A DNA stretch of 64,000 bases from Toxotes chatareus (taxonomy: Eukaryota > Chordata > Actinopteri > Toxotidae). The notes beneath the pieces are model-generated. The model made no database searches. It saw only the letters and a list, made by a program, of their open reading frames with translations, and was not told where the DNA came from. Shown here one piece after another: positions 38,401-50,216 of this stretch (positions within the stretch are counted from its first letter, which is position 1; each line of letters begins with the position of its first letter). The DNA is taken from positions 27,509,143 to 27,573,142 of the forward strand of contig CM028883.1 of NCBI GenBank assembly GCA_016801885.1, written 5' to 3'. The translations under genes were made by a program, and so were the position numbers.

Positions 38401-41400
38401 TTCATATCATCCAGCCCCTAGCACTTTTCATATAGAGCAGGTCTAGACTGTACTCTTACTATAATATTTTTCAAGACCAAACATGAGCAAGCAATTGGCG
38501 ACAGTGGCAAGGAAAAAACTCCCTTTGAACAAGAAGAAACCTTGAACAGAACCGGGCTCAGTGTGGGTGGCCATCTGCCTCCACTGGTTAAGCTGAGAGA
38601 GAGAGACAGAAGGGGGAAAAGGGAAAGAGTGATCTGCTGGGCCCCTGTCAACCCCTCCTCTACTCTTCCACTCTGTGAGACATACGCAGTATTCCTTTGC
38701 CGTCCAAGACATTTCTCCAGGTGGCCAGTTAATGAAACACAACCTAATTTAGAAATATTTACAAGGTAAGCTCTGAAAAAGTAAAGGTCCTAATCATATT
38801 GTCAGAGGGCAGCTGGTGAACATAGTGGAACATTTAGCAGCTGAAGAGCCAGGTACTTCCCTCAGGAGCTGGTGGAGACCAAAAAGAGAACTAAAAGAGA
38901 GGAAATACTGGGTTGAGAGCCATCAGGTGGACTCAGACACAACTCTAGAAGAAGGATCATTTTGATCTGTACGTGCAAAAAGGCAACTGTCTCTGAATAC
39001 ATTAAATATATCTGCACCAAAAAAAATCCTGTCACTTGACATTGTGAATACTAACAAATAAAGTTACAATTAATCTGGCCTGATAATCAGCTTGATTGCC
39101 ATTTTGTTTTACCCTAATCAACAGGCCAATTATTGTTGCCATTTTTCTGGTCACCTGTGTGCATCGATCTGGCAAGGTAGCTATAAGCAATGTAGCAAGA
39201 TGATGTCCCCATTCTTAATTCCACCTGTAAAGCTCTGACAGATCAATTGTTTCTGTTTCTGTCAATGAGAACTACAACAAACCAAAAGTACTTCGTTTGC
39301 TGAACATCTGCTTAATGGAGATGTGGACAACAAGTCAAAAGATCAAACTCAGTCCCACAACTCAGCCACCACGGTGAAGCTGGGGTGTTTTGGAGGCCCT
39401 GCAGGTGTATGGGTCCAGGGCACCAACCTTGCTCTATAATTTAAGATGTACCGCAGTAATTTTCCTTAAAAGAGCATCATTGCACAAACTCACTTCAAAT
39501 TCTCTCTGGAGAATAAATAGTTTGGTTTATTGCTTTATTTTATTTCTCTGTTGGTAAAGTTGGAAACCAAATTATTGCGCAAACATAGCAAAGTGATGAA
39601 CTTTTTTTTTTAAAGTGCAGCCAAATCCCCAAATACGATGTTTGAAACTACCATTTTACGGCTGAGTTTCCTCTCAGTGAGCTGAGTGTCAACCTCATAG
39701 CTTAAGAGTCAGACCTGACTATTTTTCTGTCACGTACTTTCCAAAACAAAATAAGTCAGCAGGTTGTCACCAATACAACTCACCACTAACCACTCAGTCA
39801 TTTCTGTTCACCTGTGAAACCTTATTTTAACTCCAAAGCAAATTTCAAAAGTTGGAGACAGGAAAGTCTGAGGGGGTTTGGTTTGGTGCAGCCGGTCACT
39901 GACGTGTAAACATTACTGAGCAAATGCCTCAAATGTCATCCATTAGCAATAAAATACAGAGCAGAGAAATCAGATTTCACATTTGTTCGTTCCAGGTTTT
40001 CAACACGCATCATGTTCTGTCATCTGAAACCATACATTTCTTATCACATTGTAAGCCTAGGATAGTTTTGCAGTTACTCTATACAAAGGGTGATGAATAA
40101 GTTAGATAAGGTAGAAGGAGGTTAGTTATACAGCTCTCGTTAAACACGTGTGGTTTAACTCTTAAGTGAATAGTCTTAACATTTGTGGTTTTTCTGTTTT
40201 TGGGTGATTGAAAATTGAAAGTCATCAACAGTCATCAACCACCTCTGTGTCAGGGGCTTATCACCCAAAGAGGTCCTGATTTGGCCCCTGAGACTACTAC
40301 CTCTACCCCAAGATGAAGAAGGAGCTCAGAGGTTGCCATTTTGACAGTAAAGATGGCATCATTAACCAGTTCTTGGAGGTCCAAGAAGCCAACTTCTACA
40401 AAGAAGGAAGCAGTATGCTCCACGACCACTGGACTAAGAGTATAAATGCAGGAGGGGGCTATGCTGAAAAATAAATGTGGAGTTTTCTAAAACTGGCTCA
40501 GCTTAGACAACAAACTTATCAATAACCCTCTCATTAAGACAAACTATACATACGTTTGTGAACCTCACTAACATGAAACTCTGTGATGTTATTTCAGTGT
40601 CTAATTCTCCAAAAATGTATGTTTTGAATTTCAGTGAACCTTCTGCAGGCATTTTAAATGGGTTTTCATAATTTCAGTTTATTGGTTTATATTCTCCCCA
40701 GATCTCCTCAGAATGGGCCAAAACTTAAAGTATAACTCAATTAACCTGATATTCACCACATTCCCTCCAACATTGTGGAGAGCCACATGAGTTCACTTTA
40801 GGCCTGGCATTTCTCTTTTCTTCTCACAGAATTGTTTTTTCCTTTTTTTTTCTTTTTTCCAAATAAACATGTTAGTAATGACTGAGTAAATATCCATCAT
40901 CATTTTCTCATATTATCCTTGACATTTTAGACATTTAACATATGTAATATATATAATAACATGCAAACATTTAAAATAATAGTTAACCATTATTTACTTA
41001 ATCATAAATGATTGATCACTTATCCCTATCATATTTGTCAAGATACAATATTTTCACAAATCAGTTCTTTAGTTTTTACTTTTATTTACTACTTAATAAT
41101 TTTTCTTTAATTTCATAAGAGAAATAATTTCACAATTTACAATTTAAAATAAATCTAATAATAATATAGCTTAGGAGAGGTTTTTCTGATAGCAGTCCTT
41201 CAATAATAGTCTGAACTTTTGAAATCCACAATGTGAAGATGAGGTGCCTCAGACTCCTTGTGACCTTTTCTCTTAATTGAAATTCCAGCAGACTTGTTTT
41301 TTTCTTTTCTTTGCTCTGTTAAAGAACCTTGTTCTGTTTGCTTAAAAACAGATGATGCTAATATACTAACACTGTTTTCATCACTGCTTTTCTCTGAATT

Positions 41401-42012
41401 AAAAATCTGGTCGTATACACAGAGGCCGCATGAGTCACTGTGTATCATAAGCACGGTGACACAAGTCTCTGGCAGCAGCACTGCACCAAACCCGCAGAGA
41501 GAAATAAAAGTCAGATGGGAGCTCTGAACTGTGCAGAAGGCATCGGCTGAAGGAAAAGAGTCAAAGAATGTTTTCCTCATTCGTCCTGTTGATTGCTAAG
41601 TGAACAGTATGTGTCAGAGACATTCCTGACTCCCCGGTCCTGGCATCAGACAGAGTTGACAGTTACCAACTATTCACATTCCACCTCACCAAAATCTTTC
41701 ACATCTGCAACTCACATTTATGTTCACCGTTCAGTTTGTCAAGATGAGCTATGGATCACTGAGTGCCTCACTACCCCAGTGGTACTCAAGTTGATCAGAG
41801 GGGAAAAAAAAGGAAAAAAAAAATCCATGGGGCTAATTTGTTTTTAATATTCAGTTAATTTCAAACAAACACAGGCATGTTCATTGACCACAGCACAGTA
41901 CAAGCTGCAAAAGAAACAGCAGCCTGTAACTCACAGTACACTGAGGGATGTGTGTGTGTGAGAGAGAGATCTTAGTTCTTACCTTGGTAAGTTCTAGCTT
42001 GTGTGTGTTCAT
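26470..42012 (-). CDS. csf1: Macrophage colony-stimulating factor 1 (C-terminus not found)
   Basis: Five coding exons join in phase: 42012-41983 (MNTHKLELTK), 30200-30087, 29430-29368, 28381-28211 and 26662-26470. They give 190 residues plus one base. The signal peptide spans exons 1-2 (LLLLLCLRLALG). The cytokine domain follows: GPCRHSVTQDHLLSLNRL, IDNQLDHGCLITYPF, SEVCYIKAAFPQILELL, YSQGCVPEINEE and PVDWDCYAEY. This is the four-helix-bundle CSF1 pattern of a secreted or membrane-anchored dimer that activates Csf1r on macrophages, osteoclasts and fish pigment cells. Cysteines matching human 7, 31, 48, 90 and 139 are present, while partners of the 102-146 bridge are absent. The last exon ends with acidic/Ser/Thr-rich sequence (AAEEDSGSTSAADTSTA). 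A transmembrane exon is expected at lower coordinates but was not identified. Teleosts have csf1a and csf1b; which one this is cannot be settled here. Confidence 0.88.
26663..28210 (-). other. csf1 intron 4
   Basis: No exon of csf1. At 26900-27020 the minus strand has an open, coding-like stretch (VLDLANAPLVANCQRNPVES, then LKPEECSLLLLQINGRGF) bounded upstream by a stop. It is probably a decayed mobile element and is not assigned. Confidence 0.4.
33614..33649. repeat. Perfect 17-base inverted repeat with 2-base loop
   Basis: ATTGGCATTAGATTTTA and its exact complement are separated by AA inside csf1 intron 1. The arms are perfect over 17 bases. It is followed by GGATGAATGGATGAATG-type simple repeats. 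The role is unknown. Confidence 0.6.
34645..35075 (+). mobile_element. Ty3/gypsy pol fragment (RNase H region), decayed
   Basis: The plus frame reads YKYLFGRKFALVTDHKPQL, the conserved RNase H signature of Ty3/gypsy pol. After an apparent internal deletion it reads TKEIAQETESDPVLY, which matches the segment before the integrase zinc finger. Stops follow. No LTRs were seen nearby. Confidence 0.6.
35575..35625 (-). mobile_element. Antisense LINE tail
   Basis: ATTCAAATTCAAATCAGCTT followed by TATTGGCA is the reverse complement of a LINE 3' end of the form TGCCAATAAAGCTGATTTGA plus (ATTTGA)n. Confidence 0.5.
37222..38347 (+). mobile_element. Tc1-like transposon with about 190-bp terminal inverted repeats
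   Basis: Termini CAGTGGG and CCCACTG are flanked by TA on both sides (37220-37221 and 38348-38349), the target-site duplication expected of Tc1/mariner. The inverted repeats span about 37222-37413 and 38156-38347 with few mismatches, both containing GGGAAAAAGTATTGAAC at the inner end. Inside is a transposase remnant from ATG 37583 (MGKSKELSQDLRNRIVAK). The length, 1126 bases, is shorter than an intact element, so the copy is non-autonomous. Confidence 0.85.
37583..38060 (+). pseudogene. Tc1-like transposase remnant
   Basis: The N-terminal paired-like helix-turn-helix region (MGKSKELSQDLRNRIVAK, then TDGIGYRRISKLL after a frameshift) is followed by the C-terminal half with WTFQQDNDPKSTAKETIHWF and WPSQSPDLNPTENL. 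The middle of the protein, including the first catalytic aspartate, is missing and several frameshifts and stops are present. It cannot encode an active transposase. Confidence 0.75.
38405..38690 (-). mobile_element. Antisense L2-type LINE 3'UTR
   Basis: The plus strand reads ATAGAGCAGGTCTAGACTG, then GGCGACAGTGGCAAGGAAAA and GAACAGAACCGGGCTCAG. This is the reverse complement of the well-known fish L2 3'UTR. It lies right beside the Tc1-like element. Confidence 0.7.
38691..40296 (-). other. csf1 intron 1, middle part
   Basis: AT-rich intron DNA. Nothing beyond short uninformative open frames is seen. Confidence 0.4.
40297..40474 (+). mobile_element. Mariner-like transposase C-terminal fragment
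   Basis: The plus frame reads YLYPKMKKELRGCHFDSKDG, then NFYKEGSSMLHDHWTKSINA, and stops after GGGYAEK at 40472-40474. This is the characteristic C-terminus of mariner-type transposases (FP.MK..LRG..F, FY..GI..L..RW.KCI...GDYVEK). The catalytic domain is not present upstream. Confidence 0.7.
40475..41982 (-). other. csf1 intron 1, distal part
   Basis: No repeat family or exon recognised between the mariner fragment and csf1 exon 1. A long AT-rich segment occupies 40900-41170. Confidence 0.4.
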
Positions 42013-42199
42013 CTGGCTGAGCTGGGAAAGCAAAAAAGAACAAAGTCCAGTTTCAGCGTCATTGGTCTCCAATGGAAGCGGGAACTCTGACACAGTGAGG
42101 CTTGTAGACTCTCACTCCAGATGCTTGGCAGCACTTGAGACTGAAGGACACCATGAGACAGTGTGTCCAGCTGAGGGGACTGACGCTCAGCTCTGCTGC

Positions 42200-42204
42200 T
42201 TATA
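42200..42204 (-). promoter_or_regulatory. csf1: TATA box of csf1
   Basis: The minus strand reads GGCTATAAGCAGCAG about 190 bases before the csf1 start codon. A transcript starting 25-30 bases downstream would have a 5'UTR of about 160 bases. No start codon in a better context intervenes before MNTHK. Confidence 0.55.
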
Positions 42205-42219
42205 GCCACCTCCATCCAT

Positions 42220-44574
42220 CCACAGAGACAGAGACAGCAGGAGTGGGAGGGTGAGGGAGTATGTATGACCGCCTCCTCCTTCTTGCTCAGGGCCTAGCTG
42301 GCTCACTGAGCAGCTACCACAACAGCCTGTTACACCAAGTCTGGTAGAAACAGATTCCATCACTTCTGCAAAAAAAAAATACTGTGCAACATAGGAACTG
42401 ATGCCAGAGTCTATTTTAAGAATTGGACCTCTTTTATTTTCCAAGTTGCTCACTGGAGGATCAAAGTAGAGTGAATTACAATTTAGGTTTCATAGTTGTT
42501 GCTTCAGGTGTTGCCTCTACCTGGGAACAGATGATCAGAATTTATTTTGAGGTCAAACTGACACCTGAAATGTTATGAAATAGTACCTCATTGCACGGGA
42601 ACATAGTGCACAAGGTAAGTAAGGCAGACCAAAGCTGAACGAGGAAGGACTGTGTTTTGTTTGCTGATATCTCTTAGTTATCTGGCTTCACTGAGCCTAA
42701 CATTGGTCATCCTGGATCACCTGCTCTATGAAGCTGGTTATCGAATGGCTCAGTTAACTCTGGGTTTATCCATCTGGCTACGAGCGTGTTCATGTGACAG
42801 AGGCTGTCACATGAACACTAATAAAGGTGAAATGTAAACAGCGTGATCACATGACTAGAATGGAAAAGAAACACTGGAAATAATGTATAATTGATAAAGT
42901 CAGACTGAGGTTTTACTGTGAATAAGAACAAGAATTATTATGAAGTTTCTCACTGAAACAGTAACAAATTATTATGAACATATGAAGCAGGAAAAAAGTT
43001 AAAGTCTGAAGTGTTCATTTATCAGATGAAAAATTTAAGCATGTGGATCATTTTACCAATAAAAACATCAGAGCGTTCAGTTTGAATGAACAATCAAGGT
43101 CACAAAGTCTCTTCATGTTACTCTGAGCTGCTGTGATGGAATGTGATGAGGTCAAAGCATCAACACTGTCAGGAATTGCGTCAATCAAAGAATCTTTATT
43201 CACTTCAGATGAAGCTGGAATATTTATGATGCAGTTATTTATCAACACATGGAAAACCTGCAACAGAAAAACTATTTCACTCATTTATAAAATGATCTGA
43301 TGCTTTTTATTATTTATCACTTATCACACACTTATCACTTATTCTAAACTCTTTTGTCCCTGTCAGGATCCTGTAGGAATGATGACTCTAGTGCTCTGAT
43401 TGGTCCGTAGTTGGGGTGATCTCTGAGGTTAACCTGATCTGGAGCCGGTTAGGTGTGCAGGCACATCTAACAGGCAATTCATTTATTTGGGGAATATTTT
43501 TAGCTTTGGCTGAATCCACATTTGGTTCTGTGGTTCCTAAAACTGGATTTTGTTTATTGTTGCAAGGAAAAGTGCACTGGAAACAAGTTCAGTTGTCACA
43601 CTGGCTTCATTTTTTTGTTTCATAAAAAAAATGTTTCCAAGGCTGAATCTCTGACTTTTGAACTGACTTTTGAAATGAATGTGTTTGTTGTGGGTCTGCT
43701 GAACTGCAGACTGTGGTCCTGTCAGTTCGCAACAGGACTTTTTCTATTTTGATTTTCTCTTTGCACATGAAAGGGCACCACCAGCATGTTGGGCCTCAGT
43801 GTTCACAGCCTGGATACCCTGCTGGCAGGTAGGCCATGAAGGTGCCCTGCCCCCTCTGATGAAGTTGAAATACTGTGAGGAACCTAATATCAGGCAACTC
43901 ATTAGGTGACCAAGTTCTACAGCTCTCTGTGCTCCTCCAGGCATCCTCCAGGCGTCCTCCGGGTGTTTTCCTTTGTTACTAAGGTTTTTGGACAATATTT
44001 CCTTTGTGCTTCCTGGCCAGTGTCTTTAAAAGAACCACTGCCAACAGTATTTGTCATGACAAGGCTAAACTTAGCTTTTGTTACCTTGCAGAGGATTTGT
44101 ATGGGAGATGCACGTTCTGTGAAGGCCCTCCTTTCTTCCACTAGATAAGGTGAAAATGCATATCCTGTGCAGGAAATGGTAAGCTGGCTAGTTTGTCACA
44201 CTAATTAGGTGTGAGACAAAGGTACTTCACATTGTCTTCTAAGTGCTCCTGTGTGCCACAGGACAATGACTCTACATGAGCCATCAAGCTGCTGTGTCAC
44301 ACAGCAGGCCTTTGATTACAAGCGGCCTCTTTCATGCAGATGTAGTAACTTCTCCACGGCACTTTAACAGCTACATCCTGCCCCGCCCCCCCCCACCCCA
44401 AATTGTTTATGTACATACTAACACCCAGGAGATGAAAATGTGTATTTGTCCTTGAAAGGTTGAATCAAATAAAGAAAAGCATCTTACCTAACCTACAAAC
44501 ATGAACACAGGTCTTGTCCTGCAGCTCAGCTTGGTGAACTCTCTCCTCATGACATGTAGCTACACTCATGGGCT
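42220..44574. other. Region upstream of csf1, no gene recognised
   Basis: Contains the csf1 upstream region and no supported coding exon. A poly(C) tract lies near 44384-44396. Confidence 0.45.
42786..42860. promoter_or_regulatory. Cluster of TCATGTGA-type E-boxes, two in a perfect fold-back
   Basis: The arms GTGTTCATGTGACAG and their exact complement are separated by AGG (42786-42818). Each arm contains TCATGTGA, and a further TCACATGA lies at 42847-42854. The motif is the M-box/E-box bound by MITF/TFE factors. The cluster lies about 600 bases upstream of the csf1 TATA box. A regulatory role is inference only. Confidence 0.35.
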
Positions 44575-44580
44575 AACCAG

Positions 44581-47042
44581 GTGTGGTGTGGGAATAGAAA
44601 AATCATGCTGGGGCTTTTGACTCAGACCAAAACCCAGGTGGAGGCACACAAAAGGCCCATATCACACTGTGCGAGAGCCATGCAGCAAAAAGAGGTTGAA
44701 TCTGATCATTTTGATCATTTGACCAGTGATGACACATTTAGCCGCATGTCATCATTCCGTCGCTGGCTGTCTAGGTGGTGTCCAGCAAACCATGTGGCCT
44801 TCATAGGCAACTGGAAAACTTATTGCGGAAAACCTGGTCTGATTAGGAGAGACGGCATCCATCCCACTTTGGATGGTGCAGCTCTCATATCTAGAAATAT
44901 GGCAGATTTTATCAGACAACCAAAGTCACAACAACCCAGAGTTGAGACCAAGAGGCAGAGTTGCAGTCCTACATGCTTCTCTGCAGTTTCTCTAGAGCTG
45001 TCACCCTCCCATGATTCCTACCATTTCAACAATTCCCTTTATCCTAGAGACTGTGTCTGCTCCCCGTCAACAAAAAGTGTTAATACTATCAAGTTGTCGG
45101 AACCAAAAAACACCACAATTAGATGTGGGCTATTAAACATTAGATCTCTCTTGTCTAAATCTCTGTTAGTAAATCATTTGATAATGGATCAACAGATTGA
45201 TTTATTCAGTCTTACTGAGATCTGGCTGCAGGAGCAAGAATGTGTCAGTCTGAGTCAACCCCTGCTAGTCATCATCACATTCCTCGAGGCACAGGCTGAG
45301 AAGGAGGAGTGGCAGCAATCTACCACTCAAGTTTATTAATTAATCCCAGACCTAAGCCTAGTTAGCCTAGCACATTTGAAAGCCTCTCACATCCAAACTG
45401 GAAGACAGAAAAACCAGTCCTATTTGCTGTGGTGTATCGTCCACCTGCTGCTTACTCAGAGTTTTTGTTTGAATTCACTGAATTTTTATCTGATTTAGTG
45501 CTTAGTACGGACAAAGCAATTATAGTGGGTGACTTTAATATTCATGTAGATACCCACAATGACAGCCTGAAGACTGCATTCTATTCACTATTTAGACTCA
45601 ATTGGCTTCTTGCAAAATGTTAACAAACCGACTCACCGTTTTAATCACACTCTTGATCTTGTACTGACATATGGCACATAAGCTGAATATTTGACAGTTT
45701 TCCCTCACAACCCTCTTTTATCCAGTCATTCTTTAATAACATTTGAATTTACAATAATGAACTGCACAGCATCTGGGAATCTTTCCATCTTTATTAAGAT
45801 TATTGCCATGTGCCAGTTTTACAGAGGGCAATGGCCTAAACGTTACTCCAGTAGATAGAGACTATCTAGTTGATAATACTGCTGCTTCATTACATACAAC
45901 CCTTGACTCTGTTGCCCCTCTGAAAAAGAAGGTCAGTAATCAGAGAAAGCTAGCTCCATGGTATGATTCACAAATACGTACTTTAAAACAGATATCATGA
46001 AAGCTGGAAAGGAAGTGGCTATCCTCTAATTTAGAGGAATTCCGCCTAGTCTGGAAAGACAGCTTTATAATGTATAAAAAAGCCCTTCGTAAGGCAAGAA
46101 CTGCCTATTACTCATCATTAATAGAGGAAAACAAGGACAACCCTAGGTTTCTTTTCAGAACTGTAGCCAGGCTGACTAAGCGTTATAGCTCTCCATTCCT
46201 CTAGCTCTCGCTAATGATGACTTTATGAGTTTCTTTACCAACAAAATAGTCGATATTAGAGATAGAATCCATCACATCCTTCCTACAACTGTTTATGATG
46301 CAGGTGTGTCAGGAGGAGCACCTTTAGAAATGTCTGCCAGTCCTGATTTGTCGTTAGACTGTTTTTCTCCCATAGACCTCGCTGAGCTGACTTCAAAAGT
46401 TACTAAATCTAAACCATCAGCATGTCTTTTGGATCCTATCCCAACCAGGCTTCTTAAAGATGTTTTGCCCTTGATTGGCACTTCCATATTAGATCAGATA
46501 AATCTCTCTTTGGTAACAGGATAACCTCCACAGGCTTTTAAAATTAGGAATATTCTGTCTCAGAATGATGCTGAAAAACTAGTCCATGCATTTGTTACTT
46601 CTAGGCCAGACTACTGTAATTACCTATTATCAGGATGTCCAGTTAACTCTCTAAAAAGCATCCAGCTGATCCAAAATGCTGCAGCGAGAGTACTGACTGG
46701 AATTAGCAAGAGAGATCATATTAGTCCTGTATTAACTTCTCTTCATTGGCTCCTTGTAAAATCCAGAATAAATCCAGAATTGATATTAAAATCCTTCTCC
46801 TTACATATAAGGCCCTCAATGGCCAGGCTCCTTCATATCTCAAAGAGCTGATAGTACCATATCATCCTAACAGATTGCTTCGTTCCCAGAATGCAGGTTT
46901 GCTTATGGTTTCCAAAATCTCTAAAAGTAGAATGGGAGGCCGAGCCTTTAGCTATCAGGCCCCTCTCCTATGGAACCAACTGCCAGTTTGGGTTCGGGAA
47001 GCAGACACCCTCTCTAATTTTAACATTAGGCTTAGAACTTGA
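44581..47042 (+). pseudogene. L2-like ORF (ORF1 end, endonuclease, RT deleted)
   Basis: The coding body is broken by frameshifts and stops (for example after 45338, near 46000 and 46200). The reverse transcriptase catalytic part is missing: the sequence jumps at about 46525-46550 from the pre-RT segment (LDPIPTRLLKDVLPLIG) straight to the C-terminal segment (LSQNDAEKLVHAFV). Several hundred residues are absent at this point. The copy is dead. Confidence 0.8.
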
Positions 47043-47293
47043 CAAAGCTTATAATTAGTTGTAGTTACAATTTTAGTTATTATGACTAAACCTAGAGTTA
47101 GTCATGATTATTAACACTGTTACACTTTCTCTGTACCTATCTGCAGGTATCTCTGGCTCCAGAGCTGCATGTTCTCTGTTTGTGGACCTGGCTCCACCCA
47201 CCTGCTGCTGTTTATTGTCTACAAATATCCATTTCTAACACATTACTATGTTTAATGTTCCACTCTGCTTCAGATAAGTTTTGGATTAATATT

Positions 47294-47309
47294 CTATGCC
47301 AACTGTAAT
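47294..47309 (+). repeat. Left copy of an imperfect 16-base target-site duplication
   Basis: CTATGCCAACTGTAAT here and CTATCATAACTGTAAT at 55069-55084 match at 13 of 16 positions. They bracket the second LINE, and L2 sequence resumes immediately after the right copy. Confidence 0.65.
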
Positions 47310-47675
47310 GTAAACAATTTCCAATCATGACAGCTTTTTGCTTCTTTCAGCCATATAATATAAAGATGGTGCCACCGATGGCGGCCTCAGTACTGCGCTC
47401 TCTAGTACACTACTTTGTGTAGATTTTTGTGTAGTTTTTTCTTCTTTCTTTTTTTGTGTACCAGCGTACTCAAACCTCATCACTTATAGTAGGGATGAGC
47501 TCCTAAACATTAGGAGGCTCATTTACAGCTTTTTGTTTGGACCTGGACAGTTTCTCTGAACTATTTGTTGGCGGAGCAGCAGCACTCTACGGGCTGTGGA
47601 GGAGACGTAGATGCAGTAAGCAAGCTGGCGTGCTTGTGAAGCTCAGACAGCGGGGCTTCCGCACCGCGTTCCCAA

Positions 47676-49980
47676 ATGCATCTTGCCAATTTCCGCTCTC
47701 TGCCCAACAAAATGGACGAGCTGCTTCTCATGATCAGGACCAACAGAGACTTTGCGCATTCTGCAGCTCTTTGTTTCACGGAAAGCTGGCTCTGTGACTC
47801 CCGGACAGCGGTCTGTACCTGCCAGGACCACGTCGCAGAGCGGTCAGGGAAATCAAAGGGCGGCAGAATATGCTTCTACATACATGAAGGTTGGTGTACA
47901 GATGTCACAGTGCTTCATAAACATTGTGACTCGGAACTGGAGTTCCTCATTCTGAACTGTAAGCCGTTTTATTCACCACGGGTTTTCTTCATTCATCCTC
48001 TTTGGTGTTTACGTCCCACCTCAGACAAACGTGAGTGAGGCTGAACAGCGGCTGGCTGAGCACATCACGTGTTTAGAACGGGAACACACAGACTCTCTGC
48101 TCATCATTCTGGGGGACTTTAACAGAGCAAAACTCAACCATGAACTGCCTAAATACCAGCAACACGTCAACTGTACCACCAGGGAAAAAAACATTCTAGA
48201 CCATTGCTACACCACTCTGAAGAATGCTTATCACTCTGTTCCCCGTGCAGCTTTGGGACAACTCTGGCCACTGCCTGGTCCACCTTATTCCAACCTACAG
48301 GCAGAAATTAAAATCTGCTAAGCCTGTAGCTAGGACAGTGAAGAAGTGGACCAGTGAGGCCAAACGGGACCTCCAGGACTGTTTTGACACCACCAACTGG
48401 AGTGTTTTTGAAGCTGCAGCTACTAGCCTCAACGAACTGACAGACACTGTGACATCCTACATCAGCTTTTGTGAAGATGTATGTGTGCCAACCAAATCAT
48501 TCCGCACATATAACAACAATAAACCTTGGTTCACCCCAAGGCAGGCCAGAAACACACTGACAAAGGAGATCAGAGTGGCCAAGAGGCGCTACTCTGAAAT
48601 GCTGAGGGACAATTTCTCAGCTAACAATACGGCAACAGTGTGGAGAGGCCTGCAGGAGATCACCAACTACAGGACTCGCCCTTCCCCCACGGCTGAAGCC
48701 AACAAAGCCCTGGCTGACGAACTCAACGACTTCTACTGCAGATTTGAGAAGGACCACTTCACACCTGTCCCTCACCTCTCTGCAGCTCCCCTTCCTGCCC
48801 TCCCTCCCCCACCACCGACCAACACTGATCCTGGCACTGCAGCACCCATCTCACCACTCCCCCCCTCCAGCTCTCCCGACTCACAGTCACTCCAGATCAT
48901 CAAGGGAGATGACCCATTTGCTCCAGAGGCAAAAGACCAGGAAAGCTCCGGGCCCAGGCGGAGTGTCGCCCCCCTGTCTGCGGGCCTGTGCAGATCAACT
49001 GGCTCCCATCTTCTGCACTGCACTACATCCTGCAGCACCTGGAATGTCCTGGGACTTGTGCACGGATCTTCTTCAACACCGTCATCCCCCACACCCTCTG
49101 CTCAAAACTGTCCCAGCTCACTGTGCCACCTGCCCTCTGTAAGTGGATCTACAGCTTCCTGACTGAAGCCAGCAGGTGAGGCTGGGACAGTTCACCTCAG
49201 ACACTCGGACCACCAACATTGGCGTCCCCCAGGGATATGTCCTCTCTCCACTGCTCTTCTCCCTCTACACAAATGACTGCACCTCCATAGACCCCTCTAT
49301 GAAGCTCCTGAAGTTTGCAGATGACACCACTGTCATTGGTCTCATCCAGAATGATGATGAGTTTGCATACAGACAGCAAGTGGATCAGCTGGTGCTCTGG
49401 TGCAGTCAGAACAACCTTGAGCTGAACACCCTCAAGACGGTGGAGATGATAGTGGACTTTAGGAGACATCCCCCTGCTCTGCCCCCCTCACAGTCCTCAA
49501 CAGCCCCGTCTCCACTGTAGAGAACTTCAGATTCTTGGGCACGATCATCTCACAGGATCTGAAGTGGGAGCAGAACATCAGCTCCCTCCTCAAGAAGAAG
49601 CAGAGAAAGTACTTCCTGCAGTCCTGCATTTCCTTGAGGAAATACGGACTCCCCCATGAGGTGCTGCTGCAGTTCTACACAGCAGTCATTGAGTCCGGCC
49701 TGTGCATCTCCATCACTGTGTGGTTTGGAGCTGCCACTAAGCAGGACAAGACCAGGCTGCAGTGCACTTTGAGGACTGCTGAGCATATCATTGGTGTCCC
49801 CCTGCCCTCTATTCAGGACTTGTACTCCTCCAGAACATCATAAAGGACTCCTCTCTCCCCGCACACAGACTGTTTGAACTGCTCCAATCAGGGAGGCGCC
49901 TCAGAGCCCTCCAGACCAGAACTAGCAGACACTGGAACAGCTTCTTCCCCACAGCAGTCACTCTACTGAATAGTTAACAG
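47676..49980 (+). pseudogene. Second LINE ORF2 (endonuclease and reverse transcriptase), broken
   Basis: The endonuclease begins at 47676 (MHLANFRSLPNKMDELLL) and carries LLIILGDFNRA near 48098. A frameshift near 48270 moves to the frame of VRTVKKW-type linker and the NNNKPWFTPRQARNTLTKEI segment. After KAPGPGGVSPPCLRACADQL there is a deletion of the RT fingers to HYILQHLECPGTCARIFFN. The palm continues as GVPQGYVLSPLLFSLYTND and KLLKFADDTTVIGL, and the thumb as LKWEQNISSLLKKK. Stops at 49180 and 49520 also break it. Confidence 0.8.
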
Positions 49981-50216
49981 TTAACAGCTAACTTGCATAT
50001 TTTATTTTATTTTGTTTTGTCTTATTTTATTTTTATATTTATTTTATTTGATCTTTTATCTTACTTTTTTTTTGCACTACTCACTACTGGACGTGTACCA
50101 TTTCATGTTTCATCTGCACTTCATTGTATATTTGTACATATTGTATATAGATTTGTTACCTTGTATTTTACCTTGCTACACACTAAAAAATTGAGGGACA
50201 GGAATGGACCTAAAAA

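Larger units (their letters stand above)
44575..47309 (+). mobile_element. L2-like LINE, 5' portion (split by a second LINE)
   Basis: A non-LTR retrotransposon in plus orientation. Its 3' end is found again at 55085-55396, after a nested insertion. Order: SGNH-like ORF1 end (RRDGIHPTLDGAALISRNM), an apurinic-endonuclease start (CGLLNIRSLLSKSLL, LFSLTEIWLQEQE), endonuclease core (VYRPPAAYSEF, IIVGDFNIHVD), the linker before reverse transcriptase, then the C-terminal region (LLSGCPVNSLKSIQLIQNAA, GGRAFSYQAPLLWNQLP). Its 3'UTR is interrupted at 47309. The exact 5' end is not determined. Confidence 0.8.

Noticed and set aside
48772..49092. Open frames antisense to the second LINE
   Set aside because: They are the complement of the reverse transcriptase region, which is clearly coding on the plus strand.
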